From assembly GCA_964481485.1 (NCBI GenBank), contig CAYZVM010000002.1, positions 9,571 through 73,570 of the forward strand: DNA of 64,000 nucleotides. The letters run 5' to 3'. Made by a program: the position numbers and the translations under genes. Positions 43,101 through 53,100 of this stretch are shown one piece after another (the first letter of the stretch is position 1; each line of letters begins with the position of its first letter). Below the pieces are notes generated by a model that saw nothing but the letters and a program-made list of their open reading frames with translations, searched no databases and was not told the DNA's origin. Origin of the DNA: M3007 sp964481485 (GTDB taxonomy: Bacteria > Bacteroidota > Bacteroidia > Chitinophagales > Saprospiraceae).

Positions 43101-46100
43101 AATTGCGTTTCTCTGCTCATCAGTGCAGGGATACCTTGGGTTGGATTATAAACCTTTCGGATGAAATCGCAAACGAGAGGGTGGTAATGATTTTTGAAGT
43201 GAAATCCTCTTTTATTAAATAAGCGAACAGACCATAGCCCCAATTCGTGGGAATACACCTGACGAATGTACTTAGCCAGCAAGTCCTTCAATTCTTGTTC
43301 TGTAGTTAAAGTATTGCTTGGTTTATCAAAATAGTCAATAACCAACTGTTCAATTTTGTTCCTTTCAATTGTTGAAATGATCCGACTTACTTCCTGTGGA
43401 ATATGACTCTCAATCATATCCAGAATTTTGTTAAAAATTGCTTTAATTTCTGGATAGCGCACCTTGTCTTTCTCAATTAAAGCCTTTAGCGCTTGCTCGC
43501 TTCGATTAAATTTAAAGTCAAGCACGGGAAGCGCCAAAAAAGTTCTGTATAGGTCGGCATAAAAATGCGGTAGCCATGTGCCGCTGGCAACCGAAGTTAT
43601 ATTGCCAGGACGTGGCTGGCCTTTGGATGGAGGATACAAAAGCCACTTGTCGAAATGCGAGAGATGCCAGGCAAAGTGCGCTTTAAATTTACCGGGAGTT
43701 TTTTGTAGCAATAAGGTCGGATGGCTTGCGCTGTCTTCAACCTGACGGGCTAAAAGGGAATACCAATCAATTTTAGTGTTTTCATCCTCGACATAATTAT
43801 GAAATTCCAATTTGCTTCGATCTGGCTTTAGCGCATGCTCAAACGTTCCCGTCAGAGGCGATTTCAATTTTATCGGTATGCCATCACAACCAAACAACTC
43901 GAAAGCGCCATCAAGTTCAGCTTTAGTAACATTATCAATACCAATACTGGATCCGGTAAATTTTATTGCAAACCTGCCATCAATCTGGGTTCGATCAATT
44001 GGAAAAAATTGGTATTTACATTTAATGATTTCTCCCGTATATGAACCAGACTCAAAATAATCCTTCGACAATTTTTTTGGCAGCCACCTGCCATTCCTAA
44101 ACTCACTTACAGCCAAGCGCAACTGCAACTTCTTTTGGGGTTCTTCAGGCTTAGATTTTTCCCCTGCTTTAGGAACGGCAATCGGCTTATTGTTTGCTGC
44201 TTCATCCGGCACTTCCCTGAAATCTGGCCAGAAAATCAATAACCTTTTATTTATCACGACCGGTATCAAATAATCACCCGTGATATCCACCTCCACCTTT
44301 TGCCAGGGCGTCCACGAGCGGTAATCAAACTTGCGGTAATAGTAAATATGCGGTTCTGCGTTTCGCGTGCGGCCGAAAACGTGCATTATCGTCAGGTCGC
44401 CGTCATCTTCATGGTAGAATCCGACAATCTCCAGTTGTGCCACGTCATTCAGTTTATCCAGATAGTTCAGTAGTGCTTTTTCCACATTTTCCTGGTTGAC
44501 TTCATTTTGTAGCAGCTCATTTTCCAAATCCTGGAAGAAAGAAGATTTGTCTGGGCGCAACTCTGGTTCTATCCAGTTTTCCGGATACAGGAATACTTTT
44601 CGATTAGCTTCCCATACCCGGTATTTGCGCATCCACTTCCACCAGCGCCAAGCGCTGTCGGCATCGTCGCCATCGGATTGGACAATTACTCCAGGCTCTA
44701 AACCCATAAAACAACGCTGTACAAACAATTGGACCGACCCTGCGCCCTGTACCAACCTCGACGAAAGCGCACAGGAACTCATTTCTACATCCAGCAGATA
44801 ATGGGCATACAGGTCATTGGTATTGTCCCATTTTTCGGAAGGTGCGTCCTGTGGAGGCTTTTGCGCCAGCAGGTAAGCCACTAGCGCGTCGCGCTTGCGT
44901 TCGCGTAAAACATCCTGGATTTCCTTGCCAATCTCCAGCCAGTTGTCTGGGCCAAACTTTGACCGCAAAAGTTGTTTTAGCGCAATAGCCTCATCAGGTC
45001 CCATCCCCGCCCCGGCAAAGGCTTTGACACTTTCTGTCCCGGCATTCAATTTACCTAAAAACCCTAATGCATTAAAAAGACGTTCCCAACTGCTTACCGA
45101 CAAATAATCATCCGGATAATTCAGATTGGAATCTTTTATCCACTTCTCTATATCAGTGGCCCGGTATTCTGTCAGCAATGCAACATCCGAAGCCAGCTCC
45201 GCCACTGAAGTGTAGGCTTTTCGATGTAATTTCTCCATCACATCGAACAACGAAAGGGATGCTGATATGCAGCTGTTGTCTAATTGAATCAACAGTTCAG
45301 TTTGGGCAAACTGTTTGATAACTGGTACAGTTGATACATGACCCGTTGCCAAAGATGGTAAATTCATCATTTCGGTCCCCTCCGCATATTGGAGGAGCCA
45401 ATCTAATTTCTCAGCATCCAGTTTCCATTTGTTGAGCAGCAACCCAACGCGGTGCAACCAATAATAAGCTTCAAACGTAGTCTCATGATTAACGCCGCCA
45501 ATTCCTCCTGTTGTTTTCGAGAATTCTTTGATCAGGTACTCCTGAATGGAGGCTGTCCCCACGATGAGCGGTTGTGCAATTAATCGTTTAATCATCAATG
45601 GAGCAACGCCAAAATGCTCGCTCCCTTGCTGCACTATTTCGCTTGTGCTAAGCGTCTCTTGCAAGTACACTAATAGCTTCCGGATCGCCATTGCCAAGTG
45701 CATTTCCGGGAATTCATCGTCATTTTTTCCTGTATCTTTTGTAAAATCCAAATCAGCATCTAATATCCATATCCGGTCGGTTGCAAAGACGCCGATCTTG
45801 GGCAAGGTAAACAAGCTGTTGACGGCATTGAGGTAGGCTGGATCAGCGGACAATGTTTCCAAGGCTTCTTTTTCCGTCAGGGTGGGAATTCCCTTAAACT
45901 CCAATCTGCATGTTTCGGGGTCAAATGCTATTTTTGAAGAAAGGCCCGGATCCAGTTGGCTCCTGAAATCTACTGAATCAGGTAAATGTTGCAGTGGCGC
46001 TGAGAAAGTTGGATCAAAAAACTTGAGCGTAAGCCGGGGACGCCAATATAAATCCTCGATGGCGTCCTGATATGTCTTAAGTCCCGTTACATCCGATAAG

Positions 46101-49100
46101 GAGGCATCAGTAAGCAAAATTGCCTTTTCGGCATCTGTCATCCAGCCGGTGAACCGGATACTTTCCGAAGGGCGGTGATAAAGAATGCCAATTTTGTTGT
46201 CGTGGGTAATTAAATCCGGGAAACGCTCAAATATCGCAGGCAATCCCGGCACTTTTGTCTCGGTTGAAGCGGTGTTCTGTAAGATGGCCAATGCATATTG
46301 GATTGTAGCATCATTCCACCCCAGCCGTTGCAACAGGGCAATCAACAAATTTTGCATGGCAGCAGTGTCCGACAAGGGAGAGGCCTGCAGAAAATCAAAT
46401 GCAGCCGGATCGTTTTCCCATGCGATTTGCCCCAAAGACTTTCTCAGGGAGAGTAAAAACCGAATGATTTCCGATTCCTTAGGAGCTGCCTTGGCTGTCA
46501 GATTGGTTGTAAGAATATAACTCAGCTCGTCAAGTGAAAACGGGGATTTCTGTAGTTGAATAGCCTTTTCAATAAATTTCAACGCTGCTTCAGGATTTTC
46601 AAAACAAGGATCGTCCGAAGCGTTTTTAATGTTCTCGTTGAGCAGATTTAATAATGTCGTCCAGTCTTCAATTTTGATTTTCAATGACTTAATCAGCAAG
46701 GAGTGCCGGTATAGGAAGGAAATATTCTTTAAAGTCAGCTCTTCTGTAATACAGGCTGTTCCGTTAGTATCGGATAAATGTCGCAACAAATCGAGCGCTG
46801 CTTCATTTAGGTGTAGCGCTGCCTGAAGGGCAGGCTTATGGTTCGTCAGCTTCTCACTGCTGTCGGACACATCCACCTTTGCTGTCTCAAACGCCAGATC
46901 AAGCGGATGAATCAGTTTTTTATTGAGGAAAAGACTTTGGTATAGCGCATCTGCACGTTTTTGATGCGCCTGTACAAACCGGAGTCTCGTGTTCATATCG
47001 CCAAATAAACTGCAAACCTGCTCAACCGAAGCCTTGCCCAGTTTTTTTTGTAATTCGGCGAAGTACATCAACTGAACCAGAAAAGCCCGGTCAATTTTAT
47101 TTTTCCCGAATGTCCGGATGGCCAGATCAAGTTCCCACATTTCCCAGCTGAGTTTCTTCCAGAGACGCAAAAAGCGGTGTATCCGGTCGAGTGCTGGGGC
47201 ATCTAAGTGACTGATAATTTTCTGGTCTGCATCGCAGGTAGCATTGAGGTGAGTAATAACGAGTGTGCCATCGGGGTTGATAAACGGCAGATTCAGTAAT
47301 GCCAGCAATTGGTTGTATTCCAGGCCGGTTTTTCGGAGGAAAGTATTCACGTTTTTCACATTCGCCAACATTTCTGTATTGTTGACTTCGCCCCAATACA
47401 GGTGTTGCTGGGCTATAGATTCATCCAGCATGATGCGTTTTTCATCTGTGGAAGCCTTTGGATCGGTGGAAATGCCAAAATAAACTGCGGCGATATCCGA
47501 TGCTTCAGGTTGACCCAACGAAGGCTTCCCTTTGAATAGCTGCATCAATTCCCAGCGATTCAAACCTGCCTTTTGGAAGCCTGCTTTCACCTCTTCCCCA
47601 AACAGGTCAAAGGGCAGTGCCATTGGATAGGTTGCCGACCGCAGTTTTCTATAAGCAGCCGGGTTTACGTATTCCGGGAAAGCCCGCAGTTCTTCGGCGC
47701 TGTTTTTGGTATTGCGGAGAACCTCGGCGAAGTAATTGGCCGTGATTTTTTTCCGGAGCAGATAGGTACATTTGTCACCGTGCAAGATCCATAGGCCAGT
47801 TTCACCAACCGGTGCAAGATGGCTATTTTCACCAGCATCGAGATGCGCTTGTTTAAATGCCTGAAGCACTGCCTGTTTCGCCGCATCTTCATTTGTGGCA
47901 TCGATCGCAGTTAATCCTGGCAATTCTACCGTGTCATCCCCATTGGCTATTGCGGCTTCCAACACTTCGCATACGACATCTATGTAAGTAAGCATCGTAT
48001 GGGCATTTTCACAATTCAGTTCCAGGTAACCCAGGTCTGGCCGGCGTTGGAACAGGATGTCTTTTACGGTAAGGTCCGGGTTTTTGGACTTTCGACCCTG
48101 TAAGAACAACAGCAGATCGGCATAATACGCGGCAGGACTATATACCGAACGGCATTTTTCACAAGCACATATATCTCCTGCGTTAAAGAGATTGTCCCAA
48201 TTTGGGAACTGTCGAACGGCCTCGTTACCGTTTCTCAGTGCCGCGACGAAGCCGGCATCTTCCATGGACCGCAATTCGGTAACCAGGGTCACCGCTGCCG
48301 CGTGGGTGGCGGCGGCTTTGTTCCATGTTTTCCGGGCTTGCTCTTTCGTGAATCCGGTTTTCTCTCCGTAATGGCGTACAAATTCGGTTTCGCCCATTTG
48401 GTAAATCTTCCGGGCGGAGTGCATTTTATCTTTAAGTAAGGTGTTGCAGGCATCAAAACCCGGTGCGAGTTTGAAAACCCGTTGCAGGGCTTTTACTTCC
48501 AGCCGGAATTTTTCATCTTTTTGCAGCAGTTCATCCTGTGTTGCCAGTTCATCAATGGATGTATTGAGCAGTTCAAATGAAGGTTGCCTGTTAATTAAAT
48601 CTTTGATCTGGCTGCCGTATTTCAGCGCGGTGCTTTCGCCGGACTCGATAGCCCGTTCCAGATTGCCGGAAAATGCCACCGTCGGATACGCATCCCGGAA
48701 TTGTTGTGCCAACATTTTTCCATAAATGGCCGCAGATGTTTCTTTCTGCCCAACAGAATCGGGAAAATGGAGCGGGTCTTTCAGAACGCCTTCCTGTATC
48801 CCTGCAGATACCATCCCAATCCACTCATCGTCCGTGCGTTTGGCCAATAGCGGTATGTTCTGCGGTTTCCGCACCTTGAACGCCTCCTTGATGGATTTGA
48901 CCAAAGCAAAGTCGCCACGGGCAAATTCGTTTAGTTGATAGGATACCTGAAGATCGGCTATTTCTGCGTCTTCGAAATTCCCGCTTTTTTTGAGGTCTGC
49001 AATGAATTCTGAATTAAAAACACCATGTTTTTGGAATACAGTGGCAAATTCCTCCTTCTTGCCTTTCGATTGTATGCCGGCTTCCTCCAATGCTGCATGG

Positions 49101-50176
49101 GCGAATGTATTGCCCCCGGCTTCTTGTTCAGCAGTGTATTTCTTAAACGCCTTTAGCCAGATGGCGACTGTTTCTTCGGACGGTGTTCCGATGGCGTTCT
49201 GCTGAAAAGCGGTCTGCAACGCTTTTTGTACGGTGGCTTGGTCGAGTGTAGCCAGGGCGCGTTTAATACTTGCTCTTTGCGATTCCAGGCTGGTGCTTTC
49301 CTCCGGATAGAAAGAAATACCCAACACAGAATACCAAAAATGCGCATGAATTTTGCTCTCCTCTTCAAAGTGATGCGCCTGTATGAAACGTGTAATTTGG
49401 CTTTTACTGAATCCGGTCTCCCCGCACAGGAACGATACGTCCCGGTGTCTCTCGTTCTCTTCCAACTGCTCCACCGTCAATTCACCCAACAGCGGCGCGA
49501 TCGCCAATTCAATCCGGTCGTATTCCGGCGCCGGACGCAGGGTTTCGCCGGCGACCGTGAGGTCTATCGTCGCCTGAGCAGGCGCATTAAAGAGAATATC
49601 CGATTGGGCGGCGGTTTGTCCATCGGGTGTATGTGCGGTGACGCGCAAGTCGGCACGTCCTCGTTCTGCCCGCAGCGTCTGCCGGGAGGAATACGAGATG
49701 GAATAGGCGCCTGTTTTGTCTGTGTATGCTTCGCCTAAGGATTGTTCCCGACGCAAATCAACATCCACTGCCCGCACCGGGAAACGAACCGCCGCCTGAC
49801 CGTCGGGAAAAGTGATTTTGCCCTGTACGACGCACTTCTCCTCCGGTGTCTCTGCCACCGCATAATCCACCTGCACATCAATCGTCGCATTTGTCCCGGC
49901 ATTCTGGTGCAGTTCTGACTGCCCCAGCATGTTAACCGACGGATCATAAACGCGGACCACAATATCCGCCCCCCCGCTCTCCTTAGGCAGGCGGAAATCG
50001 GCATCGGTGTAGCGGATGGTGTAGCGACCCTCGGCGTCTGTCTGGGCGGGTTGCCCCAGCACGTTTTCCGGCGTGTGCGGATCAAGGTCGGTTGCCCGGA
50101 CGGTGAGGTTGGCGAGGGGTGTGCCGGAGCGGTTGGTGATGCGGCCGGAGATGGTATATGTTTTTTGCTTTGCCAT
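40112..50176 (-). CDS. TcA-type toxin complex subunit (pore-forming, receptor-binding)
   Basis: A 3354-residue TcA homologue, the pentameric bell-shaped component that binds the target cell and injects the toxin through its channel. Residues about 5-105 and 112-210 are two carboxypeptidase-regulatory-like beta domains ('YTISGRITNRSGTPLANLTV', 'CVVQGKITFPDGQAAVRFPV'), an unusual N-terminal addition. Residues about 660-735 hold the VRP1 signature ('CEKCRSVYSPAAYYADLLLF'). About 1760-1930 is the neuraminidase-like region ('YRVWEANRKVFLYPENWIEP'). About 2780-2830 is the hydrophobic channel part ('TASTLNSLSIAVHTIGTIAD'). About 3060-3354 is the TcB-binding end with 'SISLPCITGPYTTISCTLRL'. No signal peptide. 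It starts 22 bases after the TcB-TcC stop. Confidence 0.93.
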   Translation of the reverse strand: MAKQKTYTISGRITNRSGTPLANLTVRATDLDPHTPENVLGQPAQTDAEGRYTIRYTDADFRLPKESGGADIVVRVYDPSVNMLGQSELHQNAGTNATIDVQVDYAVAETPEEKCVVQGKITFPDGQAAVRFPVRAVDVDLRREQSLGEAYTDKTGAYSISYSSRQTLRAERGRADLRVTAHTPDGQTAAQSDILFNAPAQATIDLTVAGETLRPAPEYDRIELAIAPLLGELTVEQLEENERHRDVSFLCGETGFSKSQITRFIQAHHFEEESKIHAHFWYSVLGISFYPEESTSLESQRASIKRALATLDQATVQKALQTAFQQNAIGTPSEETVAIWLKAFKKYTAEQEAGGNTFAHAALEEAGIQSKGKKEEFATVFQKHGVFNSEFIADLKKSGNFEDAEIADLQVSYQLNEFARGDFALVKSIKEAFKVRKPQNIPLLAKRTDDEWIGMVSAGIQEGVLKDPLHFPDSVGQKETSAAIYGKMLAQQFRDAYPTVAFSGNLERAIESGESTALKYGSQIKDLINRQPSFELLNTSIDELATQDELLQKDEKFRLEVKALQRVFKLAPGFDACNTLLKDKMHSARKIYQMGETEFVRHYGEKTGFTKEQARKTWNKAAATHAAAVTLVTELRSMEDAGFVAALRNGNEAVRQFPNWDNLFNAGDICACEKCRSVYSPAAYYADLLLFLQGRKSKNPDLTVKDILFQRRPDLGYLELNCENAHTMLTYIDVVCEVLEAAIANGDDTVELPGLTAIDATNEDAAKQAVLQAFKQAHLDAGENSHLAPVGETGLWILHGDKCTYLLRKKITANYFAEVLRNTKNSAEELRAFPEYVNPAAYRKLRSATYPMALPFDLFGEEVKAGFQKAGLNRWELMQLFKGKPSLGQPEASDIAAVYFGISTDPKASTDEKRIMLDESIAQQHLYWGEVNNTEMLANVKNVNTFLRKTGLEYNQLLALLNLPFINPDGTLVITHLNATCDADQKIISHLDAPALDRIHRFLRLWKKLSWEMWELDLAIRTFGKNKIDRAFLVQLMYFAELQKKLGKASVEQVCSLFGDMNTRLRFVQAHQKRADALYQSLFLNKKLIHPLDLAFETAKVDVSDSSEKLTNHKPALQAALHLNEAALDLLRHLSDTNGTACITEELTLKNISFLYRHSLLIKSLKIKIEDWTTLLNLLNENIKNASDDPCFENPEAALKFIEKAIQLQKSPFSLDELSYILTTNLTAKAAPKESEIIRFLLSLRKSLGQIAWENDPAAFDFLQASPLSDTAAMQNLLIALLQRLGWNDATIQYALAILQNTASTETKVPGLPAIFERFPDLITHDNKIGILYHRPSESIRFTGWMTDAEKAILLTDASLSDVTGLKTYQDAIEDLYWRPRLTLKFFDPTFSAPLQHLPDSVDFRSQLDPGLSSKIAFDPETCRLEFKGIPTLTEKEALETLSADPAYLNAVNSLFTLPKIGVFATDRIWILDADLDFTKDTGKNDDEFPEMHLAMAIRKLLVYLQETLSTSEIVQQGSEHFGVAPLMIKRLIAQPLIVGTASIQEYLIKEFSKTTGGIGGVNHETTFEAYYWLHRVGLLLNKWKLDAEKLDWLLQYAEGTEMMNLPSLATGHVSTVPVIKQFAQTELLIQLDNSCISASLSLFDVMEKLHRKAYTSVAELASDVALLTEYRATDIEKWIKDSNLNYPDDYLSVSSWERLFNALGFLGKLNAGTESVKAFAGAGMGPDEAIALKQLLRSKFGPDNWLEIGKEIQDVLRERKRDALVAYLLAQKPPQDAPSEKWDNTNDLYAHYLLDVEMSSCALSSRLVQGAGSVQLFVQRCFMGLEPGVIVQSDGDDADSAWRWWKWMRKYRVWEANRKVFLYPENWIEPELRPDKSSFFQDLENELLQNEVNQENVEKALLNYLDKLNDVAQLEIVGFYHEDDGDLTIMHVFGRTRNAEPHIYYYRKFDYRSWTPWQKVEVDITGDYLIPVVINKRLLIFWPDFREVPDEAANNKPIAVPKAGEKSKPEEPQKKLQLRLAVSEFRNGRWLPKKLSKDYFESGSYTGEIIKCKYQFFPIDRTQIDGRFAIKFTGSSIGIDNVTKAELDGAFELFGCDGIPIKLKSPLTGTFEHALKPDRSKLEFHNYVEDENTKIDWYSLLARQVEDSASHPTLLLQKTPGKFKAHFAWHLSHFDKWLLYPPSKGQPRPGNITSVASGTWLPHFYADLYRTFLALPVLDFKFNRSEQALKALIEKDKVRYPEIKAIFNKILDMIESHIPQEVSRIISTIERNKIEQLVIDYFDKPSNTLTTEQELKDLLAKYIRQVYSHELGLWSVRLFNKRGFHFKNHYHPLVCDFIRKVYNPTQGIPALMSRETQLQDTGFSFKNDYKPSTWVEEHISEKYYPKEIVDFDPDGAYAPYNWELFFHLPLMMGNSLSRNQRFEEAMNWYHYIFNPIGVEGALPNGDTASTPQKYWITKPFFLTTAGDYTQQRIDSILRMLTGDTTAEGFSTELKKGLEAQVQDWGYRPFEPHRIAQYRTVAYQKTVFMKYLDNLIAWGDNLFRQDSMESLNEATQLYILAAALLGPRPKQIPPQVKSRVYSFNELEERLDTFSNAIVQVENYIPDLQVGGEYGVESAPIPALYFCIPANDRLLSYWDTIADRLYKMRHCMNIEGVVRQLSLFEPEIEPGALVNAIAGGADISSALADMQAPLSYYRFNLLLQKANEVCNDLKALGGALLSTLEKKDAEELSLLRQNQELKLLEAIKLIRQLQVEEAGKNLDSLKKSKELVLIKKNYYESRVFMNAGEITASTLNSLSIAVHTIGTIADNLAGVLFLFPDFKIGGSGFGGSPHFTVSPPAGKKVAKSTGRGANGLYNVANILDKSAGLASTIASYQRRQEEWDFQKKLAEHEILQLEEQITAAEKREAIAKQEYANQELQIENSKAVMEYMMSKYTNQQLYQWMIGQVSQLYFQSYNLAYDLAKRAERSYRFELGIQDSSFIKFGYWDSLKKGLMAGEKLQYDLRRMESSYLEQNRRELELTKHISLALLNPLALIQLKETGKCFFNLPEELFDLDYPGHYFRRLKSVSISLPCITGPYTTISCTLRLIKNHIRAKTNIADGYEHNHEDGIWVDDDRFVQNNIPLKAIATSNAQNDDGMFNLDFRDERYLPFEGAGVISEWQIEMMADKDLRQFDYNTISDVILHLNYTAREDAGQFRENAIAHLRNVMLNAAENDGRPLYRLFSLRHEFTNQWHRFLYPDTEAGDNVLSIQVTKDQFPFFARGKTISIESIQVFGDLTGDGYNLTIESAGIVDADAVTVPEYGDLKCWSKNSLALSIDNNTLPWSLKLKQGNAGITPESIKEIFLLVKYKLGE

Positions 50177-50198
50177 GGCGAGTTAATATTTTGAAGTT

Positions 50199-53100
50199 TT
50201 ATTTAATTCTTAAATTACCTAGATCTTCAGGCGGACGCAATAGAGGATTTCTAAAATCACCCTGTCTCATAGCATTCCCCATAATAATTTGCCTCTTCAC
50301 TTCTTGCTCCCAAAGAGCTCTTGCTCTTTTGTCAAAGTCAAATCTTAATACTTGAATAATTCTTCTCCGGGCGTATTTTAAATTAGGATTATTAAAGACA
50401 TCTAATCGCAAAGCGCCGTCAACAGATTCTTCTTCAGGTCTAGGAATATCATTCGGGCTAGTTGGTCTATTCCTAGCTCCCCATAAAGAAATTTTCCCAT
50501 TTTGAATTAATACAAAAGATGCATGTTTTCCTGCAAAATCACCTTTGTCAGTGCCAGAAGCAGTGATTATTATATCTCCACTTTTTAGAGGTTTTTTCAT
50601 CGGGAAATAAAAACCATATTGGATGGAATGCTTGTCTCCTCCTTCCATTTTATAATACCAATGTTCTCTCCTAATGTACCACCCTTCCCCCTGCAATCCA
50701 TAAATCTCAGCTTCCCTATCTGATACATAATCCAAAGTATCCACAGGCCCTTGTATCTTCCCTGTGCGAACATCTCTTATTTTAGACTTAAGTGGTGTAT
50801 GTAACAATTCCTCAGGAGATGCATTCGTCCCTTTTCGAATGTCGTATATAATTTTATGATAAAATGGCGATCGAAGCTGGTGGGCACTTGGTGGATGTAA
50901 TTTTCCTTCAAGGAAGGCTAATACATAATTTAGTGCTATTCCAAAACATGAATAGAAATCCTTTCTGTATATATAACTTTTTCCTTCTACTTCAACAATT
51001 TTCTTGATAGACTCCATAGAGATTCCCTCTCTTGAAAAAACCTGAACTTCAGGAATATCAATTCTTTTTCTGAGCGAAGTAGAGTAAGTCTGCATTCCGT
51101 TAATGTCTATAATTTTAATAGGGTTGCTGTAATTGAAGCGATATAGATTTAGTCCTTCTATTGCCCCAATTGGATCTTCACTCCCCCACCTCCCCAACCA
51201 AGCCAAATAATACCTCGCCCCATAATAATACATCCCCGTCTCCGCGTCCCGCTCCTTGCCCGAGTATCGGTAGCGCTTCTCCCCCACTTCGGTGTCGGTG
51301 CGGCCGTAGCGGTAGGCGGAGGTGCCGTAGGGGTGGTATTCCTCGTAGGAGATGATCTGCGCCTGCTCATCCAGTTCCAGCACTGCAGAGCCGAGGTGGT
51401 TGCCGAACTGGTGGCGGGTGTTGAGGGGGGTATTATCAGTCGTGGTTTTTTCGAATATGGCGATGCGTTTGTCGCCGTCGCTCACGTGCAGGGTTTTGCG
51501 CTCTAAGGTGATCTGATCGCCTGAATAGACCCGGTAGATTTCCACATTTCCGAGGTAGAGACGGACTTTTTCCGTGCCGTCGAGCAGTTTTATCACCTTG
51601 CGAATGCGCTGTTTTTCCGGGTCGTAGTCGTAGTAAGCGGTTCCGCCGCCTGTCAGGTTCACAGAGCGGATGTGGTCGTCGTAGTTCCAGACCAGGTCGC
51701 CTACGCCGGGAATTTTGGTCATGTTGCCATGGTAGTCGTGGGTAAAGGGCTGAGGCAAACTGGAACCGGTAGTGATCTGGCTAAGGCGGTTGTTCATTCG
51801 GTCCGGTTCCAAATAACTATGCGTGTTGTATGCATAATCCCGCGTCCAACTGCCGCCGTTGGCGATGTGGCGCATTTGGGTGATGTTGCCGGCATCGTCG
51901 TAGGCATAGCGCTGCCGGTAGTTGCGCACGGCGCTGGTGTTGGAGGCTGGCTGAGGTGTCGCAATGGGGATATCCACGTGATCGGTGGGTTGGTTGCCGT
52001 TTGCGATCTGTTCCCGACCCGTGGCATCTATGAGTTGGTAGAGCGCATCGTAGGTATAATGCGCGACGGCGTCCACCATGCTGTTTTTGTAAAATTCGGT
52101 GTCCTGCGCCTGGTCTTCGATGGCCGTGATGTTGCCCTCCGGGTCGTAGTAGTAGCGCAGGTCTTGCAGCGGGGCGCCGCCGTTGCGGGTCGTCAGCAGC
52201 CGGGTCAGCCGGAATGTTTGGGCGTCGTAGGTATAGCGGGTACGCGCGCCATTGCCGTGAACAATCTGGGTGCGCTGGCCCTTGGCGTCGTAGTCAATAT
52301 TCTTTACTACGGGGCGGACATCGGGGGCATCGCCTTCAAAGGCGACTTTCACCGTCACGCCGTCGAGCAGGTTGGCCTCGTTGTAGCGGTAGCGGATGGC
52401 GCTGCCGTCAGGAGTGTTGGTCTCGGTCACGCGGCCAAGTGCATCGTATCGGGTGGAGGTGGTGAATATTTCCTGCTCCGGGCTTACGGATTCCGGGATG
52501 CTCCAATCGATATACGGTGCAGCGAATATGCTGCAAAGTTGCCGGCTTTGGGCCAGCAAATTTCCTTTAAAGTCATAGGACGAGTTCGTTACAGTGCCGA
52601 CCTGATCCCGCGCCTGATAAACCTTGCCGCGCAGGTTGAATCGTTTGTCGTCGGGTAGGTCTTCGCCGTATTGGATCGTTTCGTTGACGATCGTTGTGCC
52701 GTCGTGGAATTGTATGCGCTCCAGAATAGGCCGGTGCAGGCGGTCGTATTCGGTAAAGAAAGTGGTGAACTTATGGTTTCCGGTTTGGGGATCTTTTTCT
52801 TCTTCCTCTTTCCAACCGATCAGCGGTTTATCCAGTACATCCTCAAAGGTCCAGCGGGGGCCGCGGTCCATGTTTTCCTGGCAGCAGACGCCGCCGAGCA
52901 TGTCGTAGTGGTAGCGCACTACGGTGTTATAGCGGGCATCAACGACGGCGCGTTGGTTGCCTTCGATATCCAGTTCTACCTCGGTTTCGAGACAACGGTC
53001 TTCATAACCGCTTATCGCGCCGTTGTTGGCGAATTGCGGGATTTTGTTGTGCGCGATGGTGAAAAAGGCACGGCCCAGGCTATCCAGGTGGGCGATGGTG

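Noticed and set aside
51672..52658. 328-codon plus-strand frame opposite TcB-TcC (and similar ones at 55560-56477 and 61167-62648)
   Set aside because: GC-rich antisense shadows of Rhs or propeller repeats; Val/Gly/Ala-rich without domain support.
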